In this document: piece by piece, positions 56,273-64,000 of the stretch
Layout: every line of letters starts with the position of its first letter
How positions within the stretch are numbered: the first letter of the stretch is position 1
Assembly (NCBI RefSeq): GCF_907164915.1
Contig: NC_061862.1
Span: 63,327,910 to 63,391,909, forward strand
Direction: 5' to 3'
Length of the DNA: 64,000 bases
From: Impatiens glandulifera
Taxonomy: Eukaryota > Streptophyta > Magnoliopsida > Ericales > Balsaminaceae
The notes under the pieces: generated by a model
The model's input: only the letters and a program-made list of their open reading frames with translations
Told to the model about the DNA's origin: nothing
Database searches by the model: none
Program-made: the position numbers and the translations under genes

Positions 56273-57996
56273 TGTTAGGATCAGGATCGTCAAAGGAGAC
56301 TAAGGGTCTCTCTAGGGTGAACACTTACACAACACGCCGGTTGATACTAACCCTATTAGAGGTTAATACCGTTCTCAATATTTTGCAAGTTGTCACAAAC
56401 TCTTGAACCGAGTTCAAGTGCGGAACTGTTCGTTTCAACTTGAAGCAACACAAACACGGTTTTAGTTAGCAACAGGAGGTCACAAAGTAAAAGAGAAACA
56501 CAACATATTATTTATAGATGTTTAGAGATAAAGCTCCTAGGTCACCCCTTCTTCTCAAACTTTGAGAAACATATTCACTCAGAATATTCAAATAGTTTAC
56601 AGTACGTATGTCGAACACCCGAGGCTTATTTACTACTCATTTTTGACTTCTCACTACGCTCACTCTATTGAACAGAAACAGACTATGTCAACTTACAACA
56701 CTCACTACTCACATAGAATAGATGAACTTGTAATACACGTGAAATTCTAACACACACTGATTTGAAAGCTTGAACAATATGTGAACGTGAGCAGGTTTGA
56801 AAGTTTGAATAAATGTTATCGCAAAGGTTGTATCGTTATGAAAAGGTGTTTTATCCGGTTGAGTTGAACTCTCTTAAATAGGAATATGATAACGGTCATA
56901 TTCTTCTTCTTCAACGAATATTTTTCTTTGATAGTACATTGTCTTTTGGATCTGATTGGTTGAAGATCGTTGTAGTACATTCTTGGGATATCCTCTGATC
57001 TTGTTTGATAAGAAGTCGACATAGTCATTAATTGAGTTAATGATTTCCGAGGAGCAGACTAGCATGCAGATTTGTTTTCTAATGATTTGGATATCTGGGA
57101 TAGTGTGAGGGATATTTGCTCCTAAAAAGGCTGTGTTGGACTTATACCAAAATGGCAATCTGATCTTCTTTAGTAGCCTTTACTTCCCAAAAGGGTTTCA
57201 TCAGACTTATATTAAAATGGTAATGGAATAGTCTGATCATGTGAAAGCTCCCTTTTGTAATTACCGAAAATGTTTTATGTTGCACTAAAAGGGAAACTGC
57301 CCGCTGTTCTTAGTATAAATCTTTCTTAGCATAAAATCGGTTCCGCCTCTTGGATCTGACCGATTAAAGTACCGATCATTTTATCGATCTACCATTTCTG
57401 TAAATAACTGGTGAGGTTACCGTTGCGTAAATTTTACTGATTCCGCGTCTTGTATAAGTACCGAAGATTTTACCGATAAATTACCGAAATAATTTACCGG
57501 ACAAAGATTTTACCGAAAGAATTACCGATTCTGCTTTGAGAGTAACTGATCAGTTTTACCAATCTTACTAAGCGGTAAAACCGAATTCTTCTACCGAACA
57601 GATCATATAGCCGATTGAAAGACTGATTGCGTAGCTTTTATGAAACCGGAGATAATACCGGTTAAAACACTGGTCGGTTTATCGATTCCGTTTTATAGCG
57701 CATAACTGACCAGTTTTACCGGTCAGTTGATTGAGCGGTAAAACCGATTTCTCATTACCGAACCTAACATATAACCGGTTGTTCCTCTTTGATAGATATC
57801 CGAGCATAATATCGATTTGTAAAACCGAAGGAATATAATACCGGTTTTGGTTTTACCGATTCTATATTTCCGATTTTGATAAAAACCGAACTTCTTTGGC
57901 TTTCTGTGTTCCCTTTATCCTGCACAAACAATGGATTTGGTTAAGTTCTTTTAAATAAATAATTACTTACTAATTATTTATCTAATTTATCTAACA
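56273..57996 (-). repeat. Complete LTR (1724 bp) shared by element bodies C and B
   Basis: TGTTAGGATC...TAACA. On its left lie a primer binding site and gag (body C), making it a 5' LTR. On its right lie a polypurine tract and accessory gene (body B), making it a 3' LTR. Positions 57290-57900 are dense in TTACCG, ACCGGT and ACCGAT motifs, more than a dozen TACCG sites by eye. Confidence 0.88.
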
Positions 57997-58399
57997 ATTT
58001 CTCCCGTTTTGATTATTTAAGTTAAATATTTAAAATCTTGTAATCGTTGGCCGCTTAAGTTATTTAATTTCTAAAAATTTCTTCCTCTTTGATATTTTAG
58101 AATAAATTATCAAAGCCAGTTTGTTTTATGAAAAATATTTATTTCAATTCCTCCCTTTTTAATTGTCTTAACTTTTAATATTATCAAAATCAGTATTTTA
58201 AAAACAGATTAATCATGATGAACTCCTGTTTAATCGATATAATAAAAGGAGTTACGAAAACATAAACCCGATTATTTCAGTTCAAAAAACTCAGAAAGTA
58301 ACGACATAGTGAGTAAAAGATAGATAGAAGATTAAGATTTAGTGTCTCCCTCTTTTCATTTTTGAGATCGATTGTGAGAGGTCTTCTGCCATCCATTTT
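57997..58399 (-). other. Polypurine tract and 3' untranslated region of body B
   Basis: On the minus strand AAAACGGGAGAAAT (57997-58010) immediately precedes the LTR, as a plus-strand primer should. The remaining 390 bp up to the accessory stop are non-coding and T-rich. Confidence 0.75.
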
Positions 58400-60429
58400 T
58401 TAAGAAGCCAGAGCCGGTTGACTAGCAATGTTAGTTTCGACATTTCTTTCATGTGGATGATCATTGTCAACAGAGCTCCCACCACCTCTACGGATTCGGT
58501 TTGACCGGGCACTTCGAGGAACAGCTTCTTGTGGTGGTGCCTCTACTTGAGGTTGAGATATAATGGGTCCTCTCCTTCGAATCAGAGGTATTTCATCTTC
58601 TTCATCATCATTCGGTTTTTCAGTCTCCATATTTTAAGTCTCCGGTTGTGCATTCACTAGTTGTGCATTCACCGGTTGTTCAGTTTCCGCTGTCACAGAT
58701 TTTTTGGTTCTTTTTAGTTTAGCCGCTCTAGGCTTCTTAACGGTAGGTACTTGCACGACCGTTTTTTTATTGATTTCCTCCTAGAGTTTTCATGTAGCTT
58801 CTTCATTGGCCCTTTCAGCGGCCTTCGCATTCTCATCTTTCTCTTCTTGAATTCGACGGACAGCCTCTTCATTCTCCCTCAACTTTTCAGCATCGACAAC
58901 AATATGAGACTTAACCAATTCATGGAGCTGTGATGACATGAGTTCAACGGATGATAGCGTTTTAGAGACAATAGGCTGTATCCGTCCTACTTCCTCCCAT
59001 ATTTGTGCCAATTTTTTTATCGTGGGACCTTGATGAAGATGCGCTCTCTTTAAGTGCTTCAGTTATTCGGGCTTCCATGGATTCTTGCCATGGGGCTAGA
59101 GCCTTTTAGATCAATTGCTCAATGTTCACCCTTAGGAATTCTTCAGAAGAGGATCGGGATGAACCTAGAGCGTGGGATTGCAGAGGAAGTGCCCATGAGA
59201 GCTGACATGAAGAGATATTTTCGTGCAAGCTGGTCTTTCAATGTTGTTATCTCTTGTATTGTTGTGGTCAGAAGACTTACCTGATGGAGATTTGACGGTT
59301 TCATTTCCAGTAAGTGATGGGTTGGAATTGGTAGTATCCTTCTCATCTTCATCCTTGGATTCATTATCAATTGATTCAGAGGCATGTTCTTCCTCTGATT
59401 CGATTCTGCATTGTTCGGCTATTTCATTATACCTCTATTTGTCTAGTCCAAGGTAATAGTAACATTAACTGTAGGCAAAGTTTGAATATTTACCTCAAGT
59501 TGATGTATCTCTTGTGCTGAGGAAGTCCCACCGGTTTTCTTTTGTTTAGTCACGACCTGGCTACCAATGTTAGCGGTAGATTCAGCAGCATCCTGAAGTC
59601 TTTGAAGCAATTCCGTTCGATTGACCAGTTTAGGAAGCCTTGACCCGACATCAATTTTTTCGCTAGTTGCTCCTTCGACAGTCAGTTGCTTGATGGGTAC
59701 TTCGGACACAGACCCTTTAGCCTTGCTCGCCCTAACAAAATATCTCTCTGTACTAGCAGAGTTTAGGATTTTTCATTGAGGAAGTGGGGTACCTTGACCG
59801 GTAGGAATGTTCAAATGAGTGAGAATCTTCCCGATTTGCAACGCATATCCGAGACTCATGGTGGACTCAGGAGTGACCATTTCACATAGAATTCCGAAGA
59901 GAACGCGCCCCTAGTTGATTTGGTCGCCTCTCACGACAACACCCATCATGTCGAACTTCGATCGAGTGAGTTTGTCAAAGTTTCCCCCTTTTTCTTGAAT
60001 TGCTTTAGACGTTATGTCGCATAGAACCCGATACTCACACTTCAAGGATTTCTTCTTCCCGTAGAACTGCACCGACATATATGAGTCAAAGAGTATCGTT
60101 CGGAGCTGGGATGTTGAGGTACGGGATAGTGCCTTAGAGAAGTCTCGACCCCTCGTTGGAAGTTTTAAGATCTCGGCGAATAGGCTCTTAGAGATAGTAA
60201 AATCTATCTCGCTTACTTTTGCCTTGATTGCACCGTTCACTAGTTCTGTTGTGTCGAAGAACTCGCGAACAGCCTCCTGACAGTATATCATCGGTCCGTC
60301 AAGAAAATGTTGTAGTCCGCACTCCTCGATGGATTCGATTAACTCACGCATCTCGATCGATCCTGTATGCTTGATGCATTAAAAATCCACATGCACAATG
60401 TGATTAAACAACGCATTATCTCTTCCCAT
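58400..60429 (-). pseudogene. Accessory gene of body B, near full length
   Basis: Starts at ATG 60427-60429, here in frame. It encodes the Transposase_32-like N-terminal domain (EECGLQHFLDG, AVREFFDTTEL, FAEILKLPTRG, VLCDITSKAI, KFDMMGVVVRG). A TAA follows VDF at the start, a TAG follows DQIN at 59913 (also in A), and a TGA follows LPQ near 59778 where A has Cys. A Lys/Thr/Ser-rich linker and an acidic SEEEHASES-type region follow in shifted frame. Next is a coiled coil (58790-59011, EKLRENEEAVRRIQEEKDEN) and an Arg-rich tail (IRRGGGSS, 58400-58630). Domain order matches the gene at 36048-39539 in element D. Function unknown. Confidence 0.75.
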
Positions 60430-60990
60430 GATGAAGTTCTAGGTTTCGCGAAGAGGAAGAAAGATATGATTTCTAGAGAGAAGGTAGAGCAAAGTGTATT
60501 AGGGTTTGCAAGATAAGGTCCGAATTTGAAATCGTGCATTCCTTCCAAATACATAATAACTTATGCCGATTAAAAGATCTATTTTTAAACTAGGTAATGA
60601 ACCGACACCCTTGGACATGTGACCCCACGTTCCCCCCAAAATAGGCAAAATTGGCGCCTAATTTAAAAATGGGTCTTTTCCCGAGGTTAGAAATAAAAGT
60701 AACCGTTTGAGTCATAATGATTAACCTTAAAACTTGTATTAAATGCGGTTTATTAAATAACCGTTTTTAGGCATGCGATTTGAAACATTTAATGACTTTT
60801 TATTTAATTAACATTCAATACATATAAATTCAACTTAAATAACTTTAATAATATTATTCCAATTTAATAAAAGTAACCGGTTTTTGGACAAAATAACCGG
60901 TTTTTGGACAAAATAACCGGTTTTTCATGAGAACTTAGACTGGAATATTAAAAACATTTGAACACCCTAGATTCCATCTCTTCTGATCTT
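60430..60990 (-). promoter_or_regulatory. Leader and internal promoter region of accessory gene B
   Basis: Telo-box AAACCCTAAT at 60498-60507 (minus strand), CT-rich leader to the ATG, and a weak TATA (TTATGTATTTGG, near 60545-60557). Upstream are GTGACCCCACGTTCCCCCC and a TTGGCGCC-like stretch, both also in A. A triplet of ACCGGTTTTTGGACAAAATA repeats lies at 60875-60923. No coding. Confidence 0.45.
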
Positions 60991-61790
60991 ATTGACACGT
61001 ACAAAATTTTCATTTTGTACTCTTCTAAGCATCTTAATCAGATTTGGAGTAGCTTGATTTTTAGAAACTAAGAAAATAACTCAAGTATATCTAGAGTAGT
61101 CATCAATAATTAGCATAGTATAGTTCATTCCTCCTAGACTGGTTACCTTAATAGGTCTGAAAGATCTATGTGAAGAAGTTCTAAGCATCTGCTAGATTGA
61201 ATGTTTCCATTACTTTTAAAGGTTGATTTAATTCATTTGCCCATTTGACATGCAGAACACACTTTATCTTTTAAAAACATCATATTAGGAATTCCTTGAA
61301 CTAGTTCCTTAGAGCAAATGTAGTTGATTGTCTTAAAGTTCAAGTGATTTAATCTTTTATGCCAAAGTCAGTTTTGATCATTCTTAGCAATCATGCATAC
61401 AAATTTAGAACATTCAACTTTCCAGTCTATTTTATAAATGTTTCCTATGCCCTATTAACAGAGTACTGCCTTGTTGATTCTTAAATAAACATGCTTGTTT
61501 TTAAAATTCAACAGTTTATCCTATGTTACACATTTGACTGATACTAAGCAGGTTAAAATATAAATTTTCAACAAGTAATACATCATTTATAGTTAAGTTG
61601 CAATGGACAATCTTATCCCTGCCCACAACCTTGCCCTTAGAGTTATCACCGAAGATGATCTTCGAACTAGATTTTTTCACAATGTTAGTTAACAGCTTGT
61701 TGTTTCATGTCATGTGTCTAGAGCATCCGCTATCTAAATACCATTACGAGTCCTCCAAGCGTTTAATCTGTTTTCCCAGCAAAATATAAC
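60991..61790 (-). pseudogene. Remnant copia pol of body B
   Basis: Counterpart of 1804-2600. The protease signature here reads WYLDSGCSRHMT, with the catalytic DSG intact, but a TGA follows it directly (near 61710). GAG-pre-integrase and the integrase start are present with several stops and small deletions. The coding ends at the same point as in A, before the third integrase residue, so the loss of the rest of pol predates both copies. Confidence 0.75.
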
Positions 61791-62690
61791 TATTTACACC
61801 TTTTTGGTACCCACGTTTAATTGGGTCCACGATTAATTAGTCCCTTGAGAATCCATACTCGAATTAATTGAATAATTCTCCTTGTAACTGTCTTAATAGT
61901 TATACTTGTATCTGGCTTGACATCCCTCTGCCTTTGATTACCTCATTATGTGGTGGTGATGATCTTTGATGATCTTTTCTAACTTTCTATCGTATTCTTG
62001 TCTAACCAGTCGATTGGATTTCCTTCTCTCAGGAATGAGCCATCGCAACTTGTCTCTTGGTCCTACATATGTTTGTTCTTTTGCCAGTTTTGAATCGTGA
62101 CTTGCATCACTATCGTTTGATGTACTCTTGACAAAGTTTATGAATGGAAGCTTGTCTTTACTAAATTTCAACTCTTTGCAGTTAGAAGATTTAGACTAGT
62201 CTGGATTGTTGTTGTCATAGCCTAGACAGAAGTTGCAATTATAGAGTCTTTAATGACTCGGAATCTGACTCACAGCATCTTCAGATCTCTTCCATGCAGC
62301 AATCACGTATTTAGTTCTTTCATTTTCTTCGGACTGTCTCCTTGAGCTTCTCATTCTTAGAGGATAATTCAATCGTTCTACCAGTTTGAGCATTTAGCTG
62401 GATTGGTACGAGATTGGACAGATTCCTATACTCAATGACCATGTCATTGAGTTTAGTGATCAAGACTTCTCGAGTAAAATCCTCAAGGGTAAAGTCGAAT
62501 ACATCTTCTTCGTTTGCCATGAGACATTTGATTCCTTCATTGTCACTGTCTAAGTCTCTATGTAACCACTAACATCCACTATCATCAGCTAATAGTGCCT
62601 TTTGGATCTCCTTGCCTTGATTGTTTGACTGGAAACCTTCCCTTTGGTTCTGATCGGTTGGCTTTCGGTCGCCGACATTCTGACCTGTAG
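61791..62690 (-). pseudogene. gag-pol linker region of body B
   Basis: Two open stretches (62171-61938 and 62520-62320) encode Lys-rich and Leu/Glu-rich segments (FDFTLEDFTREVLITKLNDM, then NLSNLVPIQLNAQ). They follow the zinc knuckle in the usual place of the acidic/coiled region of large copia gags. A lacks most of this through a 700 bp deletion. No catalytic motif. Confidence 0.5.
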
Positions 62691-63535
62691 TGACCTAAAG
62701 CATCACAATTAAAACAACAAACATTAGTTTGTTACCGTTAGAGTAGTTGTAGTTATAGGAGTTGGTGGGTTGGTTCTTCTTTATGAACTTTCTAAACATC
62801 CTGGCTAGCATGGTCATCGCATCATCACTGAACTGTTTAGCCGATTTGACAGGTATAGGTGCTGCCGGTTCCATGGGGACCACCAGAGCTTTGGTAGCTG
62901 TTGATGATGAGGCTTCATCTTCATTTCTTGCGTTCATCTCGAACTCATATGCTTTTAGATCTTCAAAAACATCGTGTAACTTCATCTTGTTAAGACCTTT
63001 TGATTCTCTCATCACTATGGTTTTGATATCCCAAGCGCTAGGAAGCGATCTTAGAGCTTTGATAATCGTTTCTTTGTTGTCTTATTTCTTTCCAAGAAGT
63101 GAGAGTTCATTCATAATACTTGTGAAACGATCACCAAATTCCTTCATTGTTTCTTTGGAGCGCATCTTGATATTTTCAAACTTTTGGGTGGCCACCATGA
63201 TCTTGTTTTCCTTGGTTCGCTCGTTTCCTTCGTGAACCTGGATGGCTGTCTCCCATACTTCTTTTGCAATAGTGCATCATTTGATCTTGGCAAATGTGTT
63301 TTTGTCCAAGGTTTTGTAGATGGCATTTCTGCAGATATTGTCAAGGTTGTTCCTTCTTCTGTCCTCAGCTATCCATTCGATCCTTTCCTTGTCAATCTTT
63401 ATTGGTCCATCAGAGAGGATTAACATCATTTCATCGTCCATGGTGGTTATGTGCAATTGCATGTGTAGCTTCCAATCAACGAAGTCTTCGCTTTCGAGAA
63501 GTGGAGCCTTTTCGTTGTAAGACACGTCGGTTGAT
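62620..63535 (-). pseudogene. gag of body B (UBN2-type with CCHC knuckle)
   Basis: Reads SYNEKAPLLESEDFVDWKL, GPIKIDKERIEW, AKEVWETA, ATQKFENIK and FEDLKAYEFEMNA, then the CCHC knuckle CFNCDALGHYRSEC near 62655-62712. Stops: TGA near 63283 and TAA near 63086, both also in A. The original start and primer site are deleted, so the reading begins in LTR-derived sequence at about 63523. Confidence 0.8.
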
Positions 63536-64000
63536 AATAACCCTGTTATATGTTAATATCGGTCTCAATACTTCGCAAGTTGTTACAAACACTTGAACCG
63601 AGTTCAAGTGCAGAACTGTTCGTTTCAACTTGAAGCAACACAAGCACGATTTAGTCAGAAAAAGGAGGACACAAAGTAAAAGATATTCGGAAATAAAGCT
63701 CCTACATCATCCCTTATTCTCAAATGTTGAGAAAGATATTCACTCAGAATATTCAAATAGTTTACAGTACGTATGTCGAACACATGAGGCTTATTTACTA
63801 CTCATTTTCGACCTCTCACTACGCTCATCTGTTGAACAGAAACAGACTATGTCAACTTACAACACTCACTACTCACACAGAATAAATGAACTTGTAATAC
63901 ACGTGAAATTCTAACACATACTGATTTGAAAGCTTGAGCAATATGTGAACGTGAGATGGTTTGAAAGTTTGAACAAATGTTATCGCAATGGTTGTATCGT
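63523..64000 (-). repeat. 5' LTR of body B, continues beyond the window
   Basis: Matches the U5 side of 3678-5338 and of 56333-56830. The inner junction carries the same deletion as element A. Confidence 0.8.

Larger units (their letters stand above)
57997..64000 (-). mobile_element. Copia-like retroelement body B (gag, pol remnant, accessory gene)
   Basis: Same family and order as element A but retaining the gag knuckle region and the 3' end of the accessory gene. Its 3' LTR is 56273-57996. Its 5' LTR starts near 63523 and leaves the window. It lacks reverse transcriptase and RNase H. The PBS/U5 deletion and several stops are identical to those in A. Confidence 0.85.

Overview
The window looks like a repeat-dominated, AT-rich stretch of a flowering-plant nuclear genome. 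The evidence is plant-type Ty1/copia and Ty3 retroelements primed by initiator Met-tRNA (TGGTATCAGAGC sites), MITEs, a tRNA-derived SINE, DUF4283/zinc-knuckle pseudogenes, an intron-bearing fragment of plant MAP kinase kinase 3 and RING-H2 genes. The accessory retroelement protein resembles a family I remember as abundant in Gesneriaceae/Lamiales. An asterid host is therefore plausible, but this is inference only.

Layout. Positions 1-5338 hold minus-strand copia-like element A (gag, broken protease/integrase, accessory gene, LTR). Positions 5339-55157 hold three diverged copies of one macro-repeat (unit 1 about 5339-16330, unit 2 about 16331-42975, unit 3 about 42976-55157). Each unit is built from AT-rich blocks and a degenerate tandem array of about 145-160 bp monomers that carry embedded gene pieces. 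These pieces are a RING-H2 gene (intact in units 2 and 3, truncated in unit 1), a DUF4283 pseudogene (units 1 and 2) and the last three exons of MKK3 (units 2 and 3). Unit 2 is swollen by insertions: a SINE, a gag-protease-only Ty3 element with an extra inverted LTR (27111-30698), and a TIR transposon that was itself split by a complete 8.9 kb copia-like element D (32411-41311, TSD AAATG). From 55158 to the end come element bodies C and B of the same family as A, sharing a single 1.7 kb LTR.

The most interesting content is the architecture of elements A, B and D. They are LTR retrotransposons that carry gag but no reverse transcriptase. After gag they carry a separate gene with its own TATA box and telo-box leader. 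Its product has an N-terminal domain resembling the plant 'putative transposon protein' family, an acidic linker, a coiled coil and an Arg/Gly-rich tail. Each family's LTR also contains an array of its own short motif: TTAGACGTGCAGTCTAA in D, and TACCG/ACCGGT in A, B and C. In D the motif recurs just upstream of the accessory gene. An accessory DNA-binding or anti-silencing protein matched to family-specific motif arrays is the working hypothesis.

Only the two RING-H2 genes and the gag of D look like intact reading frames. Everything else coding is broken. No rRNA, tRNA gene or CRISPR array was seen.
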